This document shows, piece after piece, positions 1 through 12,100 of a stretch of DNA of 64,000 nucleotides; positions within the stretch are counted from its first letter, which is position 1, and every line of letters begins with the position of its first letter. Position numbers and translations under genes: made by a program. The notes beneath the pieces are model-generated. The model saw only the letters and a list, made by a program, of their open reading frames with translations. It was not told where the DNA came from and did no database searches. The stretch comes from Phoenix dactylifera (taxonomy: Eukaryota; Streptophyta; Magnoliopsida; Arecales; Arecaceae), in the NCBI RefSeq assembly GCF_009389715.1, contig NC_052405.1, positions 14,576,194 through 14,640,193 of the forward strand. Reading direction: 5' to 3'.

Positions 1-871
1 CATTCAAAACATGATACAGAGGTCACCTTTGTGGATATAGAAACACAACTCTTAATTCATTTGGTATCATAATTGCTACAAAGTCATCTAATTCTAAGTA
101 GCTTCAAATTGATTGTTGTCATTCATAACCAATGACATTGGTGGAGTCACCTCTATCTTCAAGTAAGGATACAGCCGTGTCCCCGTCCAAGGCCAATATG
201 ATATTTATACACAGGGCAGTATATGGTGGGTGCTACCTATACGAATCTTTATCTTTTTTCAATACTGATATCAGAAACAATTAGGTGATTCTAGCAACAT
301 CTTGGACACATTCCAAACAGTTTTGTGGCCTGTTAGCCTATAGGTCGAGTCATATCAGGCTAGTGATGTCTGAATCCCTAATCATTTAAGATATCAATGA
401 AAAACTATTCATCTTCATCTCCATGCATTCCAGTAAGAGACTATAGAAAAACCGTGGGGGCAATTTAGAACCATACAGGAACACTCAATCAAGCATGATA
501 AAGAGTCAGCATTTATGGCAATCGCAAACATGACCCTTAACTCATCTGGCTTATCATTGCTACAAAATGTTGTAAGTTGTAACTCTAAGTAGCACAATTT
601 GTTGATTTCATGACATTTGTGGAGTTATCTAATTTCAAGCAAGGATCCTTCCCCTTGAGTAGTTGTGTCCACATTTGTTCATCTGTTGAACATGATTGCA
701 CATGATAGTTATACACTCGGCAATAAATGATGTTCTGGCCATATCTTTGACAAATTCCAGACAATTTTGTGGCCCACTGGTTTACAGGTCGAGTTGGGTC
801 AGGCAAGCAACATCCAGATCCCTGATCCTTCAAATATAAATGGAAACCTATTTGATCTTCATCTTCATTTG
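1..871. repeat. Diverged direct duplication, two units of about 400 bp
   Basis: Unit 1 (about 1-427) and unit 2 (about 478-871) share a series of landmarks in the same order: ATTGCTACA at 72 and 556, TCTAAGTAGC, CATTTGTGGAGT-like, TTTTGTGGCC, AGGTCGAGT at 342 and 786, and a final CTTCATCTTCAT. The offset falls from about 484 to 444, so the units differ by indels. On the minus strand unit 2 has an open stretch of 82 codons (833-585) rich in Cys and Trp; unit 1 is interrupted by stops. I do not recognise the product. It may be a decayed gene pair or part of a transposon. An AG-rich microsatellite follows at 880-915. Confidence 0.55.
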
Positions 872-915
872 TACCCCAGAGGGAGAGAGAGAGAGACAGA
901 GCGAGACAAAGAGAG

Positions 916-1914
916 GGTATAACATAGTTAAACCTATTTATTAATTAAAAAGCAACTGCCAGTATAAATCATTAATAAATTAGTTATTCATTAGTGAAAA
1001 GGAATAACATAATTGTTAATAAATTAAGAACAATTGATGTTTATCATGAACAACATAGTTATACATGGGAAAAGTTATAACTAATTATTGTTGCATCCAT
1101 TGTAACCTATCTTAAACTTTCAAGATCTATTGAGACAGTATATTTAAAATTTCTCATAAAATGCATATAGTATTCATGTCCGTGCTCTGTAGCATCTCTT
1201 TGTCCTCATAATTTGAGTCTTGTACCATTAGAGAGATATGGACCCATCTCTTTGATATCTATTTGCAGCCAACTCACACACCAACTCCTAAAGTAACTTT
1301 GAAGTGAGTAGTCCATTCAAAAGCTCTTACATTTATGCACCGATACAAGCATGAGATTGAGATCCCATAACTTTGTAGCACTGCACCCAGATATTACTTC
1401 CTTAACGTGTAATTTTCCATTATCCCAATTTATCCTCACTTTCTAGTATCTCAAAATCACATGGAACATCCTTGCTAACCTGTCCGACCAAATTCCTCCA
1501 TTAACTTTTACCCAATCTTACATTTTCGTTGTTCAACAACTTTCTAATATATCCCATCTATCTTTCTTCAATCCCATGATTGTTCACCAAGCTCCAACTT
1601 CTTGAAATGTAATGGCACTACAATATATGAACTCTCAAGATAATATATTTTTTTACAAAAATAAAAAAAAATCTATATTTTGGATTACAGACTATCTGAA
1701 CAAACTACACATCCAAATTCTGATTTTTCCATCTGCATATCAATCCAATCAGGCCGCGTCAAAAAGGAAGCTTTTTGGTCATCTTTCAATAATACATATA
1801 AGAAACAGCACCCTTCAACTGTAGATTAACTAATAAACCAATTGGTGGGTTAAGAATCAGAAAGAAAGGGAAATAAAACGGAAAGCGATGCCAAGAACGT
1901 CGATGGATAGAGAC
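916..1914. other. AT-rich DNA without a recognised gene
   Basis: No convincing exon, repeat boundary or RNA gene was found. If the UFSP-like exon at 1915-2113 belongs to a working gene, this is the start of its first intron on the minus strand. Confidence 0.4.
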
Positions 1915-2113
1915 CTGCTTCTCTGGAGAAGTCCGGGGAGAAGGGATCGCCGTGGAGGCACCGGAAGGCGGAGACAACGGTGAGGGGAGGGAGGAAGAGA
2001 GGGGATCCGATCAGCCATCTAATACCCAGCGACTCCTTAGAGGAGGAGGAGAAGCCGAGGAGAGTCTTCTTAGGGCAGAGCACTCGCACGCACCGCCCGT
2101 TCTCGCCCTCCAT
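1915..2113 (-). CDS. First coding exon resembling plant Ufm1-specific protease (UFSP)
   Basis: The exon begins with ATG at 2113 and reads 66 codons plus one base to a possible donor (CAG|GTCTCT) after 1915. The peptide starts [16 protein letters not shown] and continues with [20 protein letters not shown], then a SPDF-REA segment. From memory of the family, plant UFSP proteins have this kind of N-terminus: a VR-LCPK stretch, a LIGSP-PPLT-VS-RC-H stretch and an SPD-KE segment. UFSP is a cysteine protease that processes Ufm1 and removes it from targets. The catalytic domain is far downstream in the family and no further exons were found between 1 and 1900, so the gene either continues off the left edge or is broken. 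The donor is weak. Surrounding DNA is GC-rich, as expected for a monocot first exon. The assignment rests on recalled similarity and is moderate. Confidence 0.45.
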
Positions 2114-2254
2114 CACCAAAGAGATCAGAGGGGAGAGAGAGAGATTTAGCTGCTGCGGCGGTCTCGCTCTCGCCTGCGCAGGGGAGCTGCGGTCGCGGTG
2201 CGCCCGGTTCAAGTCAACTGCTCTCAGCGGGGCGTATTACTACGGCTGTAGGAA

Positions 2255-3258
2255 TATGGATGGCAAAATATGACCCGACCTCAATCCGTATTCGACCCAC
2301 TATAAATAGGTTTGAATTTGACCTAAATAGATTCGGATCATAAACAGATTAATCCATTTAATCGATTTATTAATTAGATCGGATACATATCTTAGATATC
2401 TGACCCATTTAACCCATTTAATATATTGATCGGGTTGAATCAAATAACCGTTTACCTATTAAACAAACCAAACCCTAAGTTTCTCTCGTCCTCCTTTTCC
2501 GCTAACTACTCCCCTACCCCGCATTCAGCATTCCTCCTCCTCCTCGCAAGAGAACAGAAACGACGGCAGCACCTCCCAGAATGGGCTCCTGCCCTTGTCG
2601 GATCCCATGGCTAAGGACTCCTCCCCGGCGAGGCCGAAGCCAAGGAAGGCCTCCAGGCTCCAAGGCGGCGGCCCCAGGCGCCCCCCTCAGTGAGGCCTCG
2701 GCGTAGCCCATCTCGAGCGCCTTCGCCTCTAGGAGCGTTGGAAGAAGATCATCGAGATCGACCCCACCCGTGAGGTCCATCCTTTCTCGAACTAGCTTTC
2801 CGTCTACGCTCACCCCGGCGAGCCCAGGGCTAGGGGGTTACGACGGCGGCGGCGGCCTAGGGCTAGGGAGTTAGATCGGTACCAAATAGGGATGGGGAGC
2901 GGGGAGGGCCGATTCCAGGTCGGGAGTCCGTTTTCAGTGCCCCCTACAAACCAAAAGATGCACTGCTTCTCCAATTAGTGCAAGTTCTGTACTCGGGTGA
3001 GCTCTCTTCTCCTTGTTCTCAACTCCAATCTACATTAGGGTTTCCATCTTTCTCTATCTTTCTTGACGTATTAAAGACCTATTTATTAAATAGGTTAAAT
3101 GGGTCGGATCGGGTTACCTCTTTATTAAACATTACAGGTTCAGGTTCTAATTCCTAACCTATTTAATAAACAGGTCGGGTTCAGGTTTATGATTTTTTGA
3201 CCCGACCTGCATCTGACCCGATTCGTTTATTTCCGACCCGACCTAATTGCTACCCCTA
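2255..3258. mobile_element. hAT-type transposon (about 1.0 kb) carrying a gene-like fragment
   Basis: The element is flanked by a perfect 8-bp duplication TGTAGGAA at 2247-2254 and 3259-3266. Its ends form an imperfect terminal inverted repeat: TATGGATGGCAA on the left, TAGGGGTAGCAA (reverse complement) on the right. Both the 8-bp target and the TA-GG-T-GCAA end fit hAT elements. Subterminal DNA is dense in GACCC/GGGTC motifs. No transposase frame is present, so it is non-autonomous. The middle (about 2460-3060) is GC-rich and unlike the ends; it looks like captured 5' gene sequence. Confidence 0.85.
2460..3060 (+). pseudogene. Captured gene fragment inside the hAT element, identity unknown
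   Basis: The GC-rich core has the features of a 5' gene end: a CT-rich AAACCCTAA-type leader, an ATG near 2608, and a reading frame rich in Lys, Arg and Pro. The frame is broken by TGA and then TAG, but the same frame afterwards still reads ERWKKIIEIDPTREV, which looks like real protein. A GGGTGAGCTC donor-like site lies near 2995-3004, followed by T-rich intron-like DNA. I could not identify the parent gene. In-frame stops show that it no longer codes for the original product. Confidence 0.5.
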
Positions 3259-3266
3259 TGTAGGAA

Positions 3267-4355
3267 TTACAGTGGCTTAAAATAATATGTGTCCAAAATT
3301 CTAACTTTTACACCATTTTTCCCTCAAAAATAATATTTTTATTAAGCAAATGGTGGTGTAGAATAGCATTATTATTTTTCTGTTATCATCTAAATTATAA
3401 TACTAATAATGACCATAATAATAGTTATTGTTAGTGAATTAGAACTTATTTCAGCGACCACACCCATCTATTTAGCAACACGAGATTCTGGATTCAAGTC
3501 CTAGATGATGTATCTTAAATAAGTGAACTTTGGATAAATATAACAAAGATAGATCCATCCTCTCTCTTCAAAGAAATATTGTTTTAATGCTAAAACTTTC
3601 CGATCACCAATACTGGGACAAATAAGTAGCATTATAATTGTTATAGTGGTTGATACCAGTTTGACTAAGCATAGTTAAAAAATCAAGCTAGCAAGGCAAG
3701 CAAACATTTATTTAACACAAAATAAGCTTATTCCACCTTTTTAATGAATTAACTTTATCACAATTAAAACGAGTCAGCTGACAAGAAGGCCATTATTGAC
3801 GGCGTTCAATTTTTTTTTTTTTGTGTTTCCTTTTGCACCTTAATTAGATTTTAAATGGTGGATTTTGCATAAAAAAATCCAATAAATTATTAAGGTCAGA
3901 CTCTCTTTCAGAATTATACACATTTAAGAATTGTTACAATTTTATATGATAGTCTAAACTAACATGCATCAAATGTTCAAAATATGTATCGAGTATCCGG
4001 TACATATGTATGGATCGACTTGCATACAAAGTCATGGGCAAAATCATCCATGAGCCTTTAAACATGTACCATTCTGCAGATGAATGAATACATATATCTT
4101 GGCACCCTTCCAAAATTAATAATTAAGTGAATATTGTGTCCAAAATTCACTTAAGCAAATGAATATGCAAAATTAACAAGGGTTTTTTCTTCTTTTTTTT
4201 TTTGTTTAGGTGCCCAATTAAGGGCTGCTCGACCCCTGTAGTAACCTGTAAACAGGCTTAGGGCATCTACATTTTGCTTCTCTTATATGCCCAATCTAAC
4301 CAGAAAAAGATATAATCACAGATGTGGGCGCGCATGAGCATGCACTCATGCATGC
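3267..4355. other. AT-rich intergenic DNA, no gene seen
   Basis: Only short homopolymer runs (poly-T near 3810 and 4190) were noted. No open frame or boundary could be supported. Confidence 0.5.
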
Positions 4356-5258
4356 ATTCTAATTCACATAAAGATCACAATCGCACAATATGAATGAAAA
4401 TGTAGCAGATGATAAGCTCCTGTAAGTACTATACATAACAGTCGCGGTCCATGCAACCAATTAGGAGTTCACCTATAATAACGTCCATAAACCAACAAAT
4501 AAACTAAACAAGATGATCTAAGCCCTGAAAATGCAATTTCTCTTAGCTAATGGCTTCACAGATTTCCTGCCTGTTGAAATACCTAAAAAAAACAGGTATT
4601 CTTTTGCTCTGGGAAGCATGGAACTACAGCTTTAGCAAAAAAAAAGCATGGAACTACAGAATAGCATACTCGGAGGCATTCTAATTCCCATAAAGATCAC
4701 AATCACACAATATGAATGAAAATGTAGCAGATGATAAGCTCATGTAAGAAGTACTATACAAAACAGTCGCAGTCCATGCAACCAATTAGGAGTTCATCTA
4801 TAATAACGTCCATAAACCAACAAATAAACTAAACAAGATGGTCTAAGCCCTCAAAATGCAGTTTCTCTTAGCTAATGGCTTTACAGATTTCCTGCCTGTT
4901 GAAATACCAAAAAACCAGGTATTCTTTTGCCCTGGGAAGCATGGAACTACAGAATAGCATACTCGGTGGCATTCTAATTCACATAAAGATCACAATCACA
5001 CAGTATGAATGAAAATGTAGCAGATGATAAGCTCCTGTAAGAAGTACTATACATAACAGTCGCGGTCCATGCAACCAATTAGGAGTTCATCTATAATAAC
5101 GTCCATAAACCAACAAATAAACTAAACAAGATGATCTAAGCCCTGAAAATGCAATTTCTCTTAGCTAATGGCTTTACAGATTTCCTGCCTGTTGAAATAC
5201 CTAAAAACCAGGTATTCTTTTGCTCTGGGAAGCATGGAACTACAGAATAGCATACTCA
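4356..5258. repeat. Three tandem copies of a roughly 300-bp unit
   Basis: Units begin at 4356, 4678 and 4971, each with ATTCTAATTC-CATAAAGATC, and end with GGAACTACAGAATAGCATACTC. The spacing is 322 and 293 bp. Unit 1 is longer because its last part (GCATGGAACTACAG) is repeated with an A-rich spacer. Copies differ by few substitutions, so the amplification is fairly recent. The array lies about 0.9 kb downstream of the stop codon of the minus-strand STICHEL-like gene. The open frame at 5168-5443 lies partly in this repeat and has no recognisable product. Confidence 0.85.
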
Positions 5259-6119
5259 CGCTTCTTGGATCATCCACACACTACTGCAATTCCTTGAGAA
5301 AAAGCTCGTCAGGGGAGTCATCATTCAAAATAGCTCTCAAGTTTCACGTAGAAATCTTAAGTGTGCCTCAAAAAATGATGAAACAAAATTGGATGCAACT
5401 CCTAAAGATGCACCTCCTCCAATGTACCATGACTGATCTGTAGGAGTCCTTGCAAGATAAAATATACTCAACCAAAATCCTCAGTGATGCTATTTTTGCT
5501 GCCATGGCTGTAAGAACAATGCAATCCCAACTTACCCTAGTTGCACTACAATTTTCAATCCATGCTTCCTGGCGTCAATTCCGCATTAAAAAACCTGAAT
5601 GGAGACATGCATCAGCAAACATTAGTAGATTACATTACCCTGAAAACAAATATACACAGTTATTGATGATAAACCTCCATACCAATGTCTCATGATGGTT
5701 CATGAAACGGTATTCTCAGCAGGAACTTATTATAGTCAGATACTAAAAGAGATCCATGCTTGGCCTACAGACAAGTGTACCGTCTTGCACTGACTTAGCT
5801 GGACCTCTATTATGCCAGACATCGATTTTATCATGATCCCGAAGGGTCTCAGAATGGAAATGCTATGATGACAACACTAGGGGAAGACAACCCTCCTAAT
5901 TATTTCTTTTTGGAAGTAAATACCATGCATTTGGTGGTCCCCATGTGTCAGAACATTGTTTTTCCCAGAAGGGGAAGTATGGGGTTTTTCTGTGAGCATC
6001 ATCAAAGCATTTTCTCATGTCAGAGAACATGGTGTTTGCAGTTTAGCGTCCCTCTTTAAAACAACACGAGCTCTCTAAATTTATTTAAATAGTTCAAAAA
6101 AGAAACATGAACTACCTTT
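5259..6119. other. 3' flank of the STICHEL-like gene
   Basis: This stretch is downstream of the stop codon at 6120 on the minus strand and should contain its 3' UTR and polyadenylation site. Short plus-strand frames here (5450-5695, 5865-6059) have no recognisable content and are treated as chance. Confidence 0.4.
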
Positions 6120-9100
6120 CTAATGGAAAGCCTTGGGAGTCCTCCAACAAAGTAACTTTGAGCTAAACCTTGAATCTTCACTTGCTCTGCAGAGAGAGAG
6201 AATTTTCAAATGACATTTCAGAAAAACTGATACTACTCCCTCAACCATGTACATGCAACAAATATCTTATAAATAACACCATGGACAAAAGGAATAGTTG
6301 CTACAAGCACAATGCATCCACAGGTGCATAGATAAATTTTAAGCGACATAAAAAAGTGAAACAAATACAGAAATAATCATTTGAGTTGTCAATGTATACA
6401 CATGATGCCTACTTTAAATAGCAGAGAATAGTTATAACTAGATAGGTGTTTCATTAAGATGAAATTATTGTTGGAACCAAGTTAGGATATATAAAGTCAG
6501 AACAAAAATTTTACACTAACCATGGAGCTGTGACCTGGCACGCAATCATTTTGCTAACAATGGAATACCTATATATAGAGTTCAATTTATCTCGTTATAT
6601 ATGTGTGGATAAAAATAAAGAAAAGTGCAAATATGCTACCTTAAACAAACATAACAAATGTTAAGAAAAATGTGCTGTTGCATTGATTCATTTACTAATC
6701 CAGGGACTTCTGAACTAATGGTGTTAGCTGCATAACAATGGATTCCAAAAAAATTTTCAAAAACTTTTGTTAACCATTAAGCACTTGCTTATTAACTTAC
6801 AGTATAGGTGGAATTTATAAAGCTCATGGCACATGGATCTGCCTAGAGATGCAATGCAAGAAAGCACTCACAACATTACAACATTATGACAAGATGCTTC
6901 ATTCCACTCACCATATTTCTCCCCCAAAATTGGAGGATGCTTGTGAATTCAACTTAAATTACATTTGTCATTTGAGGAGTCATAATTTGATATGAACCAA
7001 AAAGAACTGCTTGATGGACTTACTGTAATGGTGGAATTTATGTAGTTCACAAGACATACAATTTTTCAATATATCAAAAAATATTGATATAAATACTTCC
7101 TTGAAAAATACAACAAAAATTATCAGATCACTTACAGATTATCTTCACCAGAACTGCAGGTGACTTGCGAATTTGATCTAGAATGTAAATTGTAAGGATC
7201 ATATGCGCAGAAATATGTTTCAGATGCTCCCCTCTTGGGAACAGACAATTCCAGTTTGTTGTGTGGTTGGACCCTTAAACAGATTGTATGAGAACCATTA
7301 GATGAAAATAACTTTCTTTGAAGTTTCAATGTCCGTGAAAAACAGCTCGGCTGAGTTTCAGGTTCTTGAATGCTAACATATGGAACATCTTCACCTACTT
7401 CCGTTGATAAGTCAGATTCTAACTTGCATCTTTTTGACAGGTCATCTAGTACAGATCTATCAGATGCCGTAGTTTCAATGCTTTGAGCATTCCCTTCAGC
7501 ATTTCTAATGGTGACTGCTTTTGTGTCATGAAAGTCACGCACTGATTTAGAATCAAACTGCTGAGGTGGCAACTGCTGCCCATGATGAGATAAATAAACT
7601 TTGAAAGATGTCTCTCTTCCTGCAGATGTTTCATTTTCATCTTCTGATACTGTTGAATCTGAATTTTCTTTCTTCCTACCAGAACAGCTCAGCAAACTAA
7701 ATGATAGCTTCTTCCATTTGGCATCCCTTCTCATGGATGATGGGACGAGTTTGACTCTAATATCTACATTGCAACCCAGAACATGCTGAAGTAGATTTGC
7801 AATTAGGTTCTGTGATTTTTCTGCCCTGGATACATGATCAGGATGACAGAATTCAACTTCAGCAATTGCTAGACCTGAAATTTTGAAGATGTTACAAACT
7901 ATAGCCTTCTTACCAAGAAAAAAATTTCAAGAAAGCAAACGCTTAAACATACTGAAACATTCTAATAGGTTAAACATCCTCAAAAGAAATGCAAAACTTC
8001 AAACCACATTACATCTTTGCTCTGTAATGCAATAATGCCAGAGAGCTATATAGATGATATGCAAGACAAGCGTTACAAAATAATCTTAGGAGCAATGCAA
8101 AGATGATAGTAAAGTAGTAAAGCAGACTATACCCAGTGGAAAGTCAAGCAACCGATCTTCCATTTTCACCATTTTGCAGGTTATGATTTAGAAATTAATA
8201 ATGAAATGGAATTTGACAATATGTAACAAAACTTACAGAGGATACCAGCATTAGCCACAAAAGCTCAGCCATAACAGCCATCGGAACCTAAAAGTAAATG
8301 CAAAGAGTCCAATAATAGATCAGACTAGTCAAACCCATATTGGTGAACCTTCCAGAAAAATTTGCTCTTCAAGTAGCAACAGATTATCAATAGTTAATTT
8401 TAAATGGTCATTATTCTTCGCAGTTTCTCTTAGGGATAAAAAAATCATTAATTTTGGTATTACTTTGAAATCCTAGACAACTCTATGTTTTACATATTCC
8501 CCGCATAATCAAATTGTGGAGAGGCATTATAAATGAGGGGATATTGTCTATGCTACGTGTAAAATGGGAATTTCATATTCTAGTATTGTGCTGAACCATA
8601 AAGCAACCGTACATAACTTTCTAATGGCAAACCTACCACAAGATGCAAAGCCAAATAAGAGAACACAGGTAATCAAAGAGTAAAAAGTAAAAGAAGAGAA
8701 GTGAATTTTACATCATTGGAACAAAATCCTATAGATATGAGAGAGAGAGAGAGTCTTCAGTGTAATTATTCTTCTTCCTATCATAAGTACCTCAGAGTAC
8801 TCCTATTAATCTAAAGACAAGAGCAATCATGCACTAAACCCTGAAAAGAAAGCTCTCTTGAAACTCTAGCAGAAGCCTGTCAAGATGTAAACACAAACCC
8901 TTCAGAAGACATCCCATAACATCTATTTCAAGAGGAAAAATCAAAATCAGGAAATCAACCGTCCCATTAGATCAAACACAAAACCATAGGAAACATGTGG
9001 ACCCTAAAAAGAAGAAAAGAGTCTCTCAAATTGTGTGAGAAAACATCCTATCAACTCAATTTATTTCTTATTTAGTCCTTTCTGCTGGTGCACAAAAGGT

Positions 9101-12100
9101 ACTCCATGACTCTCTCTCATATCATCACCTTTATCACCAGGTCTTTAACAAAGACTTGCCAAGAATAGGCTATCGCCAAAATTTGTTCAGTATCACTATA
9201 AATTCCTCATGTCCATTACAACATTTGTTTAAGAGAATTCTGTAATTGAATCATGCCATTTTCCTCATCAGCAACCTCTCTCAACTCAGTATACTAAATG
9301 TTGATGTGTGCTAGCCCTGGCATTGGAATCCTTGCAAGATTTATAGCACTTTGACTATTAAAAACATGTTCATCTTCTCAATGTGATGAAAGCACCTATT
9401 GAACCTTCAACCATAGGGCATCTTAGTTGTTTCAACTATTGTTATGTACAGTAAATAACTCAAAAAATTACACTACAGCATGGAATTCTGAATTGAACCA
9501 GCCAGCATCAATGATGAACCTATGGCTTGTCCTATGCCCTAGCTTAACTAACCAGCCGCATGGTCAGCAGAACAAATGAGGTAATATCAATGCAAGTATT
9601 TAAGATACAAAGCAGTAAGTTGCCATATATTGTAGTGGAATCACCTTCATTGACATAGACTGCTGATAAGTACCCTTCTTTATGTAAGAAGTTTTTTAAT
9701 GAGTTTGATTGGCATTTTATTAAGGCTTCCTTCCAGATGTTTTCCAGTTTTTTTCTGCTGCAATGTCTCTCTGAACAATTTGACTTGTTGTAGTTGCACG
9801 TGTAACAAGCAGAGCTCTTTAAACTCCCCCTTGGTGAAGATATGCTTGATACCTTGTCATCTGCGTTCCACAAATAATATTGCATAATATATGTTATCAT
9901 TAGAAATATAACCGAGCCACCTTCATTTCCAAAATTTGAGAATCTCAGAGTTCAGAGATTTGGTGCTCACAAAAAATGGCTAGTTTCTGGGAGTCGAACA
10001 GTGAGTATTACAAAGAATTTTTTCCCCTAGAGGTAAATATGCTCTAAATTTTACCTCTTACCTCTCATGTATGTTATTCTCGCATACGCCTGTGAATCAT
10101 TAATTTCCATTAGAGGAGAAGATTCTCCAGTGTTGAACTGCAAAAGAGCAACCGTAAGCCATGTGGACTGATTTTTTGATGCCCTCAATTGTTTCTCAGT
10201 TTCAGACAGAACTTTTAATGCATGCCTCAGTTTCTGCATGCCAATCTCAGCAACTACATAAAAATCAGTACTCTGTATAAGAACCAATTTCCAAGGATTT
10301 ATGCAAAGATATGTAGAACACTAAACGCTAAAGATATATGAAACAGATATAATCCACATGAATGTGTGCATGCTCAGGAGATTGCAAATGTGTAGTTCCA
10401 GAAGAAAGCTGACATGGTTGTTGCGATGGAAATTGCAAGAAATAAGAAACTCAGTTTTGACATGCAGCACCACAGAGGAGTTCAGTACTATAAGTCCTAT
10501 TAAAAAGAGTTCAAACTATAAAGGAGTCAAAAGGAAAATTTAGACCCACCAAAAAAAAATACCCACCAAAAAAAAGGAAAATTTAGCGGACTGAATGCAC
10601 TAGAAGCCGAAATTTCATTCATGTTTACCCTTCCTAACATAAGACCCTTACAAAGCTCATAATGGAGATACAAAATTGCATTATGATCCAAACTGGTTTC
10701 AGGGTTTTAAACACCTTGGTACGAGGGTGTGCCAATATTTCAATTGAACACTTGGGACACTCGGGGCAGACACAGGTTGAATGTGGTGGGTCTATGAAGG
10801 GTAAAATGGGCCATTAAAGCCCAGAAATAGGCTTTAAAGCCTAGAATATGCCAATTGAAGATAATCCGTCCTCTCAATTAAGCAGAGGGGGAGGAACCCT
10901 AACTCCCCATCTCCTCCTTCGGATGCTCGGACCCCTAAAATTTCCCTCTCTCTCGTGCATGCACAGCAATTGCCTTCCCCAGTTGGCCCGGCCGTGCAAG
11001 GCAATGGGGGAGTGGCTGTAAACCACCATAAACTACCATGAATGGAGCCTATTCCCCCTCCTCCATCTCTGCCTCCTCCATCACCACGCCGCTGCCTCCT
11101 CCTCCTCTGGCACCGCCCTGTCTTGTTCCACTGTGTTTTGGTGTCCCAGACCTTGTCTCATTTCAGCAGTATTTGAAACTATGGTTTCTATAGATTTACT
11201 TATAGTAGTCAAATTTCTATATATATTCTTTTTGTTTTTCTGGTTATATGTGGGTTACTTTGAACCAAAGACTTAGACTAAGTGATCATAGATGTCATGT
11301 AACAACTTGATAGGCCCAATTTTTGGTCACAGCATTGTTCATGGTACTATTCACATAATACTGCTCACACTACACTAACTATGAACAATCACCAGCGAAT
11401 CAAAAAGTGCTATTAGGTGTTTTCTTTGTTATATGTAAGGGCCTTAATGTTTTATGGAACAGAGTTGGACAATTGACTAATGTAAGGGATATTTTCTTTA
11501 TGGAGTAGGAGTTGCTGTATGTAAGAGCTTATATAATGGGATTGTAGATATTACGAGAGCAGGGAGAGAATAATCGTGATAAAATTAGTGTTAGGGTGGT
11601 TAAAATAGAGTACAATTAAGATAATATATGATCGCAGGATACCTACCAAGTTGAAGAGAAAATATTATAGGATAGCTATACGGACTAGCTATGCTTTATG
11701 ATACAAAATGTTAGATAGTTAAAACACGTGCACAAGATGAGTGTGATCAAAATGAGAATGTTGAGATGAATGTGAGACAACACAAAAAAAGATAGAACAA
11801 GAAATGAAGTCATTTGTACAAAAGTAGTGATAATACCAATAGAGGATAAATTGGGGGAATGACAACTTAGATGGTTTGGACATGTACAATGTAGACTAAG
11901 GGATGCAATGGCATGAAGGATTGATTTGATACATGAAGAAGGAAAGAGAGGTAGCAGTAGACTAAAAATCACATAGGATCAAGTATAAGGAAGGACCCGA
12001 CATCGCTACAATTTCAAAAAGAGTGCCCTAAATAGAGCTGAATGGAGGAAAAAGATTTATGTAGCCAACCCCAACTAGTTTGGGATTAAGACTTAGTTGA

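Noticed and set aside
4356..5258. Possible CRISPR-like or satellite array
   Set aside because: Units are about 300 bp, only three, without spacers; this is a plain tandem duplication in a plant genome.
7601..7789. Plus-strand frame over STICHEL-like exon 5
   Set aside because: Antisense shadow of an exon that is in phase with its neighbours.
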